Positions 7,489 through 16,583 are shown, numbered from the stretch's first letter. The stretch is 64,000 nucleotides of DNA from Solirubrobacter soli DSM 22325 (GCF_000423665.1 NZ_AUIK01000028.1:62001-126000); one strand, 5' to 3'. Notes: generated by a model from the letters alone, not told the origin. Program-made: numbers and translations.

Positions 7489-7965
7489 CTATTCGTACGT
7501 GATGTAGCCCTCGAACGGGCGCGTCACCAGGTGGGAGAAGGCGTCGCGGACGTCGATCGACTGCTCGGTGACGCGGACGAAGAGGCCGCCGCGCAGGGAG
7601 CGGAGCAGACCGACGACGTCGGCGGAGGTGGCGTCGGAGAGCTTGAGGGCGTCGGCGATCTCGCGTGGGTGCACGACGACGACGTGCGGGACCTCGAGGA
7701 TCGCGCCGAGGAGCGGCGGGCCGAACTTGTCGAGCCACCAGGTGCGTTCGCGGTGGGTGTCGCGGTCGATGAGGCGGAAGGCGATCGCGTCGGCGGTGCC
7801 GTTCTTGCCGGCGCCCCAGACGCCCCAGTAGTTCGGGCTCGGGACGCTGTTCTCGCGCGCGAAGGCGGCGGTGAGGTCGTCGTCGGCGCTGTCGTCGACC
7901 ACCCAGACGATGATCGGGGGTGTGCCCGAGGCGCGGATCAGATGACAGCGGACCGCCGGTTCCAT
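7489..7965 (-). CDS. Conserved-looking hypothetical protein
   Basis: 158 residues from the ATG at 7965. Upstream in-frame starts exist, but the protein-like part begins here (MEPAVRCHLIRASGTPP). Mixed alpha/beta composition with hydrophobic strands (PIIVWVVDD, VPHVVVVHPREIADAL) and many aromatic residues. No signal peptide or membrane segment. Its TAG abuts the tRNA-Ser gene tail to tail. It is divergent from the small 8030-8185 gene. Not recognised. Confidence 0.6.
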   Translation of the reverse strand: MEPAVRCHLIRASGTPPIIVWVVDDSADDDLTAAFARENSVPSPNYWGVWGAGKNGTADAIAFRLIDRDTHRERTWWLDKFGPPLLGAILEVPHVVVVHPREIADALKLSDATSADVVGLLRSLRGGLFVRVTEQSIDVRDAFSHLVTRPFEGYITYE

Positions 7966-8029
7966 GAGTGCGCACTGTATGCAGGACTCGACTATCGAGC
8001 GGTGGTCGACACATGTAGCGTTGGCGGCG

Positions 8030-8185
8030 ATGGTGTCCACGACCAAGAGCCTCCAGCAGCAGGTCCGGGAGATCCAGAAGCTGATCTCGGACGCCGAAGA
8101 GACCCTCGCCCAGGCCAAGTGGGCGCTCGAGACGCTGGTCTTCCGGCTCGCTCAGGAAGACGACGAGGCGGCACCCTCCGGCTGA
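8030..8185 (+). CDS. Small coiled-coil protein
   Basis: 51 residues starting MVSTTKSLQQQVREIQKLI. Apart from the last few residues it forms one amphipathic helix with heptads, ending acidic (AQEDDEAAPSG). Its 3' end overlaps that of the convergent membrane protein gene by 34 bp. The composition supports a real short protein; the start and function are unknown. Confidence 0.5.
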   Translation: MVSTTKSLQQQVREIQKLISDAEETLAQAKWALETLVFRLAQEDDEAAPSG

Positions 8186-9354
8186 CCGCGGCCCGCGATG
8201 GCGCCGCCCGCGGCGCCGAGCAGCGCTCCGCCGAGCAGGAAGATCACGAAGACGGAGGCGTCGTCGGCGTCGCCGTGGAGCAGGCCGCCGGCTCCGACGA
8301 CGAGGACCGCCATCGCGAGCGCCCACGCCGGGCCGGTGAGCGCGCCCCAGAGAGCGCCCCGCCGGCGCGTGGTCGCCCCGACCGCTCGGGCCGCCGAGAC
8401 CCCGCCGTAGAGCGCCGCGAGCGCGACCATGCCCATCAGCAGCACGATCGCGGGGACGAGCACGCCTGTGGGGATCGCGCGGTCGTAGGAGAAGATCCTC
8501 AAGCCGCCGTCGCCGCTCGGGACGGCGTTGGCGTCGGCGACCGGGAACGGCAGGCCGAGCGGGCCCGTCGCATCCGTCGTGAACCGCGCGCCCGCGGCCA
8601 GCGCGTTCAGGTGGATGCCGTGCTCGCCGACGTAGGCCGCCTCCTCGACCGCCGCGGTGAGCGCTGGGCGGCCGGCCCGGACGCCGCCCGCGTCGCGCGC
8701 CACCTGGACCATCCACCCGGCGAGCCCGAGCGCGGTGCAGACGATCAGGACCGCGGCGAGCGGACGCAGTGCGGCGAGGGCGGCGTCTAGCGCCGTCCGC
8801 GCACCCGGCGGGACCCGCTCGAGGACGTCCTCGAGCCCGAGCACGGTCGCCGCGCCGATCAAGCCGCCGAGCGCGCCCCAGAGCAGCCCGAGCGCGAGCG
8901 CCCCGCCGGCCGAGGTCGAGATCCGCGTCGTGTCGCTGTCCCCGCCGATCAGCGCGAACGCCAGCATCAGCAGGCCGAACGGCACCGCCGCCAGCGCCGC
9001 CCACCCGAACCGCGCCATCGTCGTGGCGCCCTCGGTGCGATACAGCTGGCGCCGGGTCATCACGATCAGCGTCCCGAGCGGGATCGCGAGCAGCAGCAGC
9101 GGGTGGATGCGCCGCGTGCCGGAGACGAGCAGCCCCGGCTCCTCAACCATCGCGGTCAGCTGCGTCCCCACCGCCTGCCGGAACGCTTCGGTGACAAAGC
9201 TCGCGTCGATCCCGACCGCGCCGAGGATCGAGTTGTCCGGCGTGATCAGCGCGAGCAGGGCGCCGGCGACGAGCACGACGGCCGCCGACACCCCCGCGGT
9301 GATCCCCGCCGCCACGATCCCGGGCGCGAGCGCGCGCTCGCCGGTTGCCTCCAT
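8152..9354 (-). CDS. Polytopic membrane protein, unknown
   Basis: 400 residues from ATG 9354. About seven hydrophobic segments: residues 12-36, 84-99, 114-134, 144-165, 193-213, 295-315 and two near the C-terminus. A non-membrane loop of about 80 residues (215-290) probably lies outside the cell. It ends in a Ser run. It resembles the multi-pass Ala/Gly-rich membrane proteins common in actinomycetes. No transporter or enzyme motif found. Divergent from the M55 peptidase gene with 39 bp between starts. Confidence 0.65.
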   Translation of the reverse strand: MEATGERALAPGIVAAGITAGVSAAVVLVAGALLALITPDNSILGAVGIDASFVTEAFRQAVGTQLTAMVEEPGLLVSGTRRIHPLLLLAIPLGTLIVMTRRQLYRTEGATTMARFGWAALAAVPFGLLMLAFALIGGDSDTTRISTSAGGALALGLLWGALGGLIGAATVLGLEDVLERVPPGARTALDAALAALRPLAAVLIVCTALGLAGWMVQVARDAGGVRAGRPALTAAVEEAAYVGEHGIHLNALAAGARFTTDATGPLGLPFPVADANAVPSGDGGLRIFSYDRAIPTGVLVPAIVLLMGMVALAALYGGVSAARAVGATTRRRGALWGALTGPAWALAMAVLVVGAGGLLHGDADDASVFVIFLLGGALLGAAGGAIAGRGQPEGAASSSS

Positions 9355-9393
9355 CGCGCCGTATGGGTATCACTTGCGGCCGATGGAGGCGAC

Positions 9394-10203
9394 GTGCGGG
9401 TTCTGATCATCAGCGACATGGAAGGGGTCGCGGGCATCTGCCGCTGGGAGCAGGTGAGCGCGGGCAAGGCCGGCTACGAGGAAGGCCGGCGCCTCTACAC
9501 CGAGGAGCTCAACGCGGCGGTGCGCGGGGCATTCGCGGCCGATGCGACCGAGGTCGTGGTCATGGACTGCCACGGTGCGGGCGGGGACTGGTCGTTCAAC
9601 TCGCTGATCCCGGACCAGCTCGACCCGCGGTGCGAGTTCGTCGTGCAGAACGAGTGGACCGAGTACACCGAGATGCTCGAGACCGGCTGCGACGCCGCGC
9701 TCTTCGTCGGCCAGCACGCCCGCGCCGGCGCCGAGCGCGGCGTGCTCTCGCACACGGTCAGCTCGACCAAGTGGCGCAACCTGCGCTTCAACGGCACCAC
9801 GGTCGGCGAGGTCGGCATCAACGCCGCCCTCTGTGGGACCTGGAACGTCCCGGTGGCGCTCGTCACGGGCGACGACGTCGTCTGCCAGGAGTCGACAGAG
9901 CTCCTCGGCCCGAACCTCCACACGCTGGCGGTCAAGCGGGGCCTCGGCCGCTTCAGCGCCCGCCACCTCTCCCCCGCCAAGGCCCGCGAACGGCTCGAAC
10001 GGGCCGCCAAGGAGGCGCTGGAGAACGTCGCGAGCGCCCCGGTCTACAACCCCGGGGCGCCCTGCACGATCGAGGTGGAGCTCGCGACGTCAGATCACGC
10101 CGACGTCTACCGCCACCGGCCGAACGTCACGCTGACGGACCCGCGCACGATCACGATCACGGCGCCCACCTGGTGGGACGCCTGGCGATCGGTGTACCTC
10201 TAG
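9394..10203 (+). CDS. M55 family D-aminopeptidase
   Basis: 269 residues from GTG 9394, with GGAGG 4 nt upstream. M55 (DppA-type) hallmarks: the N-terminal SDMEG with Asp8 and Glu10 as zinc ligands, VVMDCHGAGGDW, and FVGQHARAG with further His ligands; length matches the family. These enzymes release D-amino acids from peptides, often D-Ala-D-Ala from cell-wall turnover. No signal peptide, so cytoplasmic. Alone in its transcript, without the dipeptide ABC transporter that often accompanies dppA. Its TAG overlaps the stop of the convergent gene in CTAG. Confidence 0.88.
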   Translation: MRVLIISDMEGVAGICRWEQVSAGKAGYEEGRRLYTEELNAAVRGAFAADATEVVVMDCHGAGGDWSFNSLIPDQLDPRCEFVVQNEWTEYTEMLETGCDAALFVGQHARAGAERGVLSHTVSSTKWRNLRFNGTTVGEVGINAALCGTWNVPVALVTGDDVVCQESTELLGPNLHTLAVKRGLGRFSARHLSPAKARERLERAAKEALENVASAPVYNPGAPCTIEVELATSDHADVYRHRPNVTLTDPRTITITAPTWWDAWRSVYL

Positions 10204-11717
10204 CCGCAGAACGGGATCTTCTTGGCCATCGCCTGGTCGTTCTCCTTGATCAGCGCGACCGTGACGTTGCGGCACTCGTAGTCGGCGGTCAGCTGCGCGG
10301 CGAGCGCGAGGTCCTGGTTGGTCAGCGGGAACGTCACGCCCACGGTGCCCGCCTTGGGCGCGCCGCACGAGGCCCAGTCGTCGTCGCCGAACGCCGACCA
10401 GCAGGCGGTCGCGATCCCGGGCGGGCGGAACCACGCGGCCTTGAGCACGCCGCAGCCGGAGGTGAGCAGGCCGGTGAAGCTCTTGTCGCCGCCGAAGAAC
10501 CCGACCTGGACCTGGCAGGAGTCGGGCCACGGGACCTCGGAGTTCTCGGTCGTGTCGTCGGCTCCGCCGCAGCCGGGGTCGGGATCGGTCGTGCCGGCCG
10601 CGTCGCGCGAGTCGACGAGCCCGTCGCCGTCGTCGTCCTTGCCGTTGCGGCACTGCGGCGGCGGGGCCGGGAGGTTCTTGCAGTTGTTGACCGGCTCGCG
10701 CAGCTCGGCGACCTCGCCGTTGGGGCGGAAGAACGCGATCGTCGCGAGCTTCGTGCAGTCCACCGGGGCCTTCAGGTGCAGGTCGACGTCGACCATGTCG
10801 GTCGCCCCGGCCTTGCGGTCCGCGCTCGCGATCGGGTCGAAGACCGTGCACTCGAAGCCGTTGTTGGCGCTGCAGGAAGCGATCCCGGGCGGAACGTCGA
10901 CCTCGACGCTCGTGAACTGACCGCAGCCCTGGTTGATCCCCGCGCCGAGCCACGTCGGGTCGTCGGCCATGCCGACACCGGAGCTCGCGGCGCACTCGGC
11001 GGACACCGGGACCTCGGAGTTCTCGGTCGTGTCGCCGGCGTCCGAGCAGCCCGGGTCCTCCCAGTCGGTCTGACCGTCCGCGTCATTGTCGATGCCGTCG
11101 TCGCAGGCCTTCTTGCCGCCGCCGACCGGGGTCGCCGTCGGCGTCGGGGTCGCGGTCGGGCGCGGCGTCGTGGCCCCCGGGCGGGTGATCGTGCCGCCCG
11201 TGGGGGGCGCCGGGGAGCTCGGCCCCGGCGCGGGCGCCGCGGGCGCGCCGAGCCCGGCCTTGGACAGCACGTCGGCAGCACCCGCGGGCGCCGTCTTGCC
11301 GCACAGCTTCGCCGCCAGCACCGGCGCCAGCGCCTTCATGTCGGCCGTGCCCTTCAACCGCTTCGCCAGCAGCGCGCCGAGGTCCGCGCAGCCCGGCGCC
11401 TTGCCGCCATCGAGCGCCTTCGGGAACGTCTTGACGCCCTTCAGCTGGCCCTTGATCGTGAAGACGACCTTGCCGGACGCGGCGACGCCGCGCGGACGCA
11501 CGACCGCGACGGCGATCCGGCCCTTCTTCACGCCGCCGGAGACGGTCACGCCCGCCGGGGCCGACTTGACCTTCACCGACTTCGCGCCGGAACCGATCGC
11601 CACCGCGACCTGACCCTCGGGCGGGACCGTCACGGAGAGCCCTTTGGCCTCGGCGGCGGTCGTGGATATCAGGAGAACGGCCAGTGTCACCAGCGAAAGG
11701 CGCAGGGCGGGGAGCAT
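10200..11717 (-). CDS. Secreted protein with two calcium-loop modules
   Basis: 505 residues with a signal peptide (LRLSLVTLAVLLISTTAAEA). The next 170 residues are Val/Lys-rich beta-type, followed by a Pro/Thr linker (PTATPTPTATP). Two related modules follow, each opening with Asp-rich loops like thrombospondin type-3 repeats (DNDADGQTDWEDPGC and DDDGDGLVDSRDAAG), continuing GDTTENSEVP or DDTTENSEVP and a Cys-containing beta region of about 110 residues. Likely an exported, calcium-stabilised surface or matrix protein. No enzyme motif. Convergent with the M55 gene. Confidence 0.75.
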   Translation of the reverse strand: MLPALRLSLVTLAVLLISTTAAEAKGLSVTVPPEGQVAVAIGSGAKSVKVKSAPAGVTVSGGVKKGRIAVAVVRPRGVAASGKVVFTIKGQLKGVKTFPKALDGGKAPGCADLGALLAKRLKGTADMKALAPVLAAKLCGKTAPAGAADVLSKAGLGAPAAPAPGPSSPAPPTGGTITRPGATTPRPTATPTPTATPVGGGKKACDDGIDNDADGQTDWEDPGCSDAGDTTENSEVPVSAECAASSGVGMADDPTWLGAGINQGCGQFTSVEVDVPPGIASCSANNGFECTVFDPIASADRKAGATDMVDVDLHLKAPVDCTKLATIAFFRPNGEVAELREPVNNCKNLPAPPPQCRNGKDDDGDGLVDSRDAAGTTDPDPGCGGADDTTENSEVPWPDSCQVQVGFFGGDKSFTGLLTSGCGVLKAAWFRPPGIATACWSAFGDDDWASCGAPKAGTVGVTFPLTNQDLALAAQLTADYECRNVTVALIKENDQAMAKKIPFCG

Positions 11718-11808
11718 GCCGCCGAAGCTACGGCCGGCGGCCCTTCAGCGCATCGGGGTTCTCCCTAGACGTGGGTAGTGCTGACTCGATGGCGTTGAGC
11801 GACCTCCA

Positions 11809-11822
11809 CAGGTAATTACCTG
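11809..11822. promoter_or_regulatory. Palindromic operator candidate upstream of the M14 gene
   Basis: CAGGTAATTACCTG is a perfect 14-bp palindrome in the 160-bp gap between the two divergent secreted-protein genes, 57 bp before the M14 start codon. AT-rich in a very GC-rich setting, it is a good candidate binding site for a dimeric regulator, which is not identified here. Confidence 0.45.
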
Positions 11823-11878
11823 ATTCCCGATCAGCTTTACGTAGTCTGCGCCTCTCGTCAAAACACGAGGGGGTCTAC

Positions 11879-14800
11879 GTGTCCATCAAGCGCACTTTTG
11901 CGCTTTCCGTAGTCGTATCACTGCTCGCGGCGGTACCCGCCGCGGCGGCACAGGAAGAACACATCACGCCGTACACGACGACGGTCTCCACCGAGGAGGC
12001 CCAGTTCATCGCGGACCAGACGGGCACCGAGCTCGACCACGTCGGGTTCGACCCGGCCGAGAACACGCAGCACCTGAACCTGGAGCTGTTCCCGTCGCAG
12101 GCCGCCAAGCTCGAAGACGAGGGCTTCGCGCTGCAGCAGCAGGTCCTGCCCAAGCTCGGCCCGAAGGCCGCGCGGGCGACGGGCGGCGACAGCCCGAACC
12201 CCTACTACGACGTCTTCCGCTCCTACTCGGAGGCGGGCGGCATCGCCGACGAGCTGCGGACGCTCGCGCGCGACAACCCGGAGGTCGTCAAGCTCGTCCA
12301 GATCGGCACGTCGCTGCTCGGCAAGCCGATCCTGACGATCAAGATCACCGACAACGCGCGCAACACGCCCGACGGGACGCGCCCGGCGATCCTCTACGGC
12401 GCGACCAACCACGCGCGCGAATGGATCACGCCCGAGGTCGTCCGCCGCGAGGCGCACTGGGTCCTGGACCATCGCGACGACCCGCGGGTCCAGCGGATCC
12501 TCGCCAAGACCGAGCTCTGGTTCCTCCCGGTCCAGAACCCGGACGGCTACGACTACACCTTCACGTGCGGCCAGGGCACCGCGGTCAAGGTCTGCGGCCC
12601 AGGCGAGGCGAACTCGAACCGCCTGTGGCGCAAGACGCTGCGCGACAACAACAACAACGGGATCTACGGCGACTCCGCCGACGGCGTCGACCCCAACCGC
12701 AACTTCCCCGAGCAGTGGGCGCTGGACGAGGAGGGCTCGTCCGCGAACATCTCCAACGCCGACTACCGCGGCCCGTACGCGAACTCGGAGCCGGAGAACT
12801 TCGCCTATGACCGCCTGCTGCGCCGGATCAAGCCGGTCGGCAACCTCAACTACCACTCGGCCGCGCAGCTGCTCAACAGCTCCTTCGGGTTCATCACCAA
12901 CCGGCCGGCCGACGACAACACGCTCGCGCGCTCGCTGACCGGCACCGATGGCGACGCGGCGGTCGACCCGTACCAGCCCGACCAGGCGTCGGACCTCTAC
13001 GTGACCCACGGCGAGACCGTCGACTGGGCGTACTTCCAGTTCGGCACGATCGGCTTCACGCCCGAGCTCGACACCGCCCAGACGGCGGGCTCGAGCGCCA
13101 ACTCGTTCGTCTTCCCCGACGACGAGGGCAAGGTCGAGGCCGTCTTCGAGAAGAACCTGCCGCTGGCGCTGAACCTCGCGTGGTCGGCCACGAGCAAGGA
13201 CTTCGACCGCCCGTCGAACTTCTTCGACGACGCCTCGCGCTACAAGGTCAAGGCGACGCTCGACATCGAGCCGACCTCCTTCGACGTCTCCTACGGCGGC
13301 GACCAGATCGTCGAGGCCGTGGTGCGCCGCTCCCTCGGCCAGACGGACTTCCAGGTCTCGGTCTCGGGCCCGGGTGGCCGCAACCAGACGCTGTACCTGC
13401 CCGGCCAGGACTACGCGGGCGGCGAGCGCTACGGCGACGTGCCCGGGAAGTACTTCGGCCGTGAGCGGGCGGTCGTCCCCGCCTCCTTCCCGCCCACGAG
13501 CACCACGGGCAGCGGCGCCACGCCGCGACCGGTGATCGCGGGCGACACGGTCGCGGTGACCGTGCGCGCGGGCGGCCAGGAGCAGAGCTTCACCTACAAG
13601 GTCGTCTCCACCCGCCAGGACGCCGCGAAGAAGCGGATCCTGGTCGTCGCGGCCGAGGACTACAGCGGCACGGCGCCGAACAAGACGCCGTACGCGACCG
13701 CGCCACGCTACCTCGCGCAGCACGTCGACGCGTTGAAGGCCGCCGGCTATGAGGTCGACACCTACAACATCGACGCCCCTCCGGGCACGATCAAGTACCC
13801 GACGTTCCTCGGCGTGCTCTCGCACTTCGACGGCGTCCTCTACTACACGGGCGATGACCTCGTCCCCCAGGACCCGGGCCTGACGAACTACCGGCGGCTC
13901 TCCAGCGCCACCGCGCTGACCGGCTCGACGCTGATCTCTCAGTGGGGCGCCAAGGGCTGGTTCAACCTGCGCGACTACCTCAACGAGGGCGGCAAGATCG
14001 TCATCGACGGCCGCAACGCGCACCAGACGTTCGCGTCCTCGTCGACCAGCCTGACCGCGTACTCGGGCTACCAGTTCAACCCGGATCCGTTCTACGGCTT
14101 CTACTACCCGGCCGACAACCTCGGCGACGACCACCGCCCCGGCACGGCATTCATCCGCCAGCACGAGGTCAACAACGACATCGAGCAGTACTTCTTCGGC
14201 GTCGGCGCGAGGCAGGGCGGCGCGGGGACGACGACCTACAACGCGGCGACGATCTCACCCACGGCGGACTCGATCTTCGCCGGCGTGACGCCGTTCACGG
14301 TCGACACCGCGGCGGGCAACGACCCGACGCAGGACCTCGACGGCAACGCGACGCCGCGGGCCAAGTCGATCACCCGCCTGCGGACGTTCACGAGCGTGCT
14401 GTCGACGCCGACGCTGCAGCAGCCGCTGCGCCAGGAGAAGGCCGAGCTCGACGTCCCCGGCCAGACGACGGGCGGCGGCGTCGCCGTCTCGACGCGTGAC
14501 ACGGTGGCGTTCGGGTTCGGCCTGGAGCAGGTCGACCAGGCCACGCGCGAGTCGCTCGTGGCCAAGGCGTTCGCATACCTGTTGCCGACCGCGGCCGACA
14601 CGACCGCGCCGGTGGCGGAGTTCACCTACCCGGCGGAGCTCAAGGAGGTCACCGCCGTCGACCCGGTCGACCTCGAGGTCAAGGGCTACGACGAGCGCGG
14701 GGACATCAAGGAGGTGCGCCTGTACGCGAACGACTCGCTCGTCAAGGCCAAGCGCTCCTTCCCGTTCCAGTTCCGGTACTACGTCCCGTCCGGCGCCGCG

Positions 14801-15616
14801 GCGAACTCGATCATCACGTTCAAGGCCGAGGCCGAGGACAAGGCGGGCAACGTGAAGACGATCACCCGCCAGGTGCGCGTGGTGTCCGCCCAGGCGATCG
14901 CGCAGACGCCGATCGCGGTCGGAACGCCGGTGCTCACCGGCACGCCGACGGTCGGCTCGACGCTGTCGATCACCGGGATCGCCTTCATCAACACGCCGAC
15001 CAGCACGCGCTACGTCTGGCTGCGTGACGGCGAGCCGATCGCGGGTGCCACGAAGGCCACCTACGTCCTGACGAACGACGACCTCGGTCACCTGGTGAGC
15101 GCCCGCGTGTACGCCGGCAACGCCGACGGCGAGGGCGACGCCAAGACCAAGGGCCTCTACGTGTCCGCCGCGCCGATCGTCGGCCCGACCGGTCCCGCCG
15201 GTCCCACCGGCCCCGCGGGTCCCACCGGCGCGGCCGGCCCCGCCGGCCCGACGGGCGCCGCGGGTCCCGCCGGCCCCGCGGGTCCGACCGGCGCCACCGG
15301 CGCGACCGGCTCAGCCGGCGCGAAGGGCGACAAGGGTGAGAAGGGCGACAAGGGCGACACGCCCAACGTCCGCGTCACGTGCGACCTGGCCGCCGACGGC
15401 AAGTCGATCACCTGCACCATCTCGGCGATCCCGCCGACCACCACCAACGCCACGATCAAGGGCACCGTGCGCATCGCGGGCTCTAAGACCAGCAAGCGCG
15501 TGAGCGGCACGGGCAAGGTGAAGGTCCGCCTGCGCTCGGCCAAGAAGCTCAAGAAGACGCCGAAGGTCGTCGTGAAGATCGGGTCCGCCAAGACCCGCAC
15601 CGTCACGGCGCGCTAG
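11879..15616 (+). CDS. Secreted M14 zinc carboxypeptidase with collagen-like tail
   Basis: 1245 residues, GTG start behind GAGGGGG. Signal peptide at residues 1-23. A short propeptide-like stretch precedes the M14 domain (about 100-430): HARE gives zinc ligands His178 and Glu181, LNYHS gives His326, and FTPEL gives the catalytic Glu396, so it should be active. Further on are beta-sandwich regions, a part with an amidotransferase-like look (about 570-880), an Ig-like and a cell-adhesion-type domain, then about 50 residues of Gly-X-Y triplets (from residue 1101, GPTGPAGPTGPAGPTGAAG) with Lys-rich GEKGDKGDKGD. The end is a beta domain. Probably an extracellular peptidase that multimerises or sticks to a surface by its tail. 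Confidence 0.88.
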   Translation: MSIKRTFALSVVVSLLAAVPAAAAQEEHITPYTTTVSTEEAQFIADQTGTELDHVGFDPAENTQHLNLELFPSQAAKLEDEGFALQQQVLPKLGPKAARATGGDSPNPYYDVFRSYSEAGGIADELRTLARDNPEVVKLVQIGTSLLGKPILTIKITDNARNTPDGTRPAILYGATNHAREWITPEVVRREAHWVLDHRDDPRVQRILAKTELWFLPVQNPDGYDYTFTCGQGTAVKVCGPGEANSNRLWRKTLRDNNNNGIYGDSADGVDPNRNFPEQWALDEEGSSANISNADYRGPYANSEPENFAYDRLLRRIKPVGNLNYHSAAQLLNSSFGFITNRPADDNTLARSLTGTDGDAAVDPYQPDQASDLYVTHGETVDWAYFQFGTIGFTPELDTAQTAGSSANSFVFPDDEGKVEAVFEKNLPLALNLAWSATSKDFDRPSNFFDDASRYKVKATLDIEPTSFDVSYGGDQIVEAVVRRSLGQTDFQVSVSGPGGRNQTLYLPGQDYAGGERYGDVPGKYFGRERAVVPASFPPTSTTGSGATPRPVIAGDTVAVTVRAGGQEQSFTYKVVSTRQDAAKKRILVVAAEDYSGTAPNKTPYATAPRYLAQHVDALKAAGYEVDTYNIDAPPGTIKYPTFLGVLSHFDGVLYYTGDDLVPQDPGLTNYRRLSSATALTGSTLISQWGAKGWFNLRDYLNEGGKIVIDGRNAHQTFASSSTSLTAYSGYQFNPDPFYGFYYPADNLGDDHRPGTAFIRQHEVNNDIEQYFFGVGARQGGAGTTTYNAATISPTADSIFAGVTPFTVDTAAGNDPTQDLDGNATPRAKSITRLRTFTSVLSTPTLQQPLRQEKAELDVPGQTTGGGVAVSTRDTVAFGFGLEQVDQATRESLVAKAFAYLLPTAADTTAPVAEFTYPAELKEVTAVDPVDLEVKGYDERGDIKEVRLYANDSLVKAKRSFPFQFRYYVPSGAAANSIITFKAEAEDKAGNVKTITRQVRVVSAQAIAQTPIAVGTPVLTGTPTVGSTLSITGIAFINTPTSTRYVWLRDGEPIAGATKATYVLTNDDLGHLVSARVYAGNADGEGDAKTKGLYVSAAPIVGPTGPAGPTGPAGPTGAAGPAGPTGAAGPAGPAGPTGATGATGSAGAKGDKGEKGDKGDTPNVRVTCDLAADGKSITCTISAIPPTTTNATIKGTVRIAGSKTSKRVSGTGKVKVRLRSAKKLKKTPKVVVKIGSAKTRTVTAR

Positions 15617-15626
15617 ACCGCGCTCC

Positions 15627-15656
15627 AGGGCGCTCCGCGTTCGCGCGGGGCGCCCT
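15627..15656. terminator. Strong hairpin with TTCG loop, bidirectional
   Basis: A 13-bp stem (one G-T pair) closed by a TTCG tetraloop, AGGGCGCTCCGCG/CGCGGGGCGCCCT, lies between the convergent M14 gene and the small gene 15672-15848. There is no T tract. It probably ends or protects both transcripts. Confidence 0.7.
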
Positions 15657-15671
15657 GCCCGGCGTAACCCT

Positions 15672-15848
15672 TTATGCCGCGTCGCGGAACGCCGAGCGCG
15701 ACGCGAAGCGACCGGAGACGAAGGCCGCGTACGTCGCCGCGGCGTCGGCGCTCATCCCCGTGACGTGCGCGACCTGGCGGCTGGCTTCGGTCTCTTCGAG
15801 CCGGGTTACGTCTGGATCCGTCCGGTCTTCTGACTTGTCCTGCTCCAT
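15672..15848 (-). CDS. Small protein with TGM-[ST]-AD motif (paralogue of 17074-17235)
   Basis: 58 residues: MEQDKSEDRTDPDVTRLEET, then EASRQVAHVTGMSADAAATY and a short basic end. An acidic N-terminus is followed by a helix. The core VTGMSADAAATY matches LTGMTADSAKTF in the small protein encoded at 17074-17235, which supports both as real. The Shine-Dalgarno is crowded against the ATG, so the start is uncertain. Function unknown. Confidence 0.6.
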   Translation of the reverse strand: MEQDKSEDRTDPDVTRLEETEASRQVAHVTGMSADAAATYAAFVSGRFASRSAFRDAA

Positions 15849-15923
15849 TCCCTCACGCTACGGCACGGTCCGGCGTCATGGAACGAGCCGTAGGTCCAGG
15901 GTTGCTGGCATGCTGACGTCGTC

Positions 15924-16583
15924 GTGAGCGTCCAGGAGCACCGTGACGCGTTGCTCGCCGCCCTGCTGGCGCGGGATTCCGCGCGGGCGCGGACGGCGGT
16001 GGAGACCGCGCTCCAGGAGGGCGTGCCGATCCCGGACATCTACCTCGAGATGCTCGAGCCGGCGTTGCGCGAGGTCGGGCACCGGTGGGCGATGGGCGCG
16101 CTCAACATCGCCGAGGAGCACTACGCGACCGCGGTCGCCCAGTCGATCCTCGACGGGCTCTCACGGCGCATGACCCGCGCGCCGAAGGACGGGCGGCTGG
16201 CGGTCGTGTCGGGTACGCCGGACGAGCTGCACGCGGTCGGGCTGCGGATGGTCGCGGACTTCCTCGAGGCCGACGGGTGGGAGGTCATCCTGCTCGGCCC
16301 GGGAGCGCCCGCGCATGACATCGCCGCGCTCGTCGAGTCCGAGCAGCCCGATCTGGTGGCGCTCTCGACCGCGACCGCGGGGGTGATCGAGGGCGTCGTC
16401 GAGGTGCTGCGGTCGCTCCACGCGATCGAGCCGCGGCCCTGCATCGTCGCGGGCGGCCAGTTCTGGACGGCCGAGACGAGCCCGACCGCGCTCGAGTTCG
16501 GTGCCGACCTCGTCTTCCAGGACCCGCGCGAGTTCGTCGCGGCCTTGCATCAGCGCATTCCGCCGCTAGGACAGTGCGAATGA
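15924..16583 (+). CDS. Stand-alone CarH-like cobalamin-binding sensor
   Basis: 219 residues, GTG start. Residues 1-80 form a helical cap with the W-x9-EH motif (Trp55, Glu65, His66: WAMGALNIAEEH), which in CarH/LitR covers adenosylcobalamin. Residues about 92-215 form a B12-binding Rossmann domain with DELHAVG, whose His103 would be the lower cobalt ligand, and later LSTATAG and GGQFW. CarH and LitR carry an N-terminal MerR HTH; here it is missing and the protein begins at the cap. So it may sense B12 or light through a partner. Its stop overlaps the start of the next gene (ATGA). Could also serve a corrinoid methyltransferase. Confidence 0.8.
   Translation: MSVQEHRDALLAALLARDSARARTAVETALQEGVPIPDIYLEMLEPALREVGHRWAMGALNIAEEHYATAVAQSILDGLSRRMTRAPKDGRLAVVSGTPDELHAVGLRMVADFLEADGWEVILLGPGAPAHDIAALVESEQPDLVALSTATAGVIEGVVEVLRSLHAIEPRPCIVAGGQFWTAETSPTALEFGADLVFQDPREFVAALHQRIPPLGQCE

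Noticed and set aside
9345..15091. Very long open frames on the other strand or in other frames (for example 9345-11768 plus, 11918-14164 minus)
   Set aside because: Arg/Ala/Gly-rich shadows of the M55, secreted and M14 genes; no motifs and poor third-position pattern.
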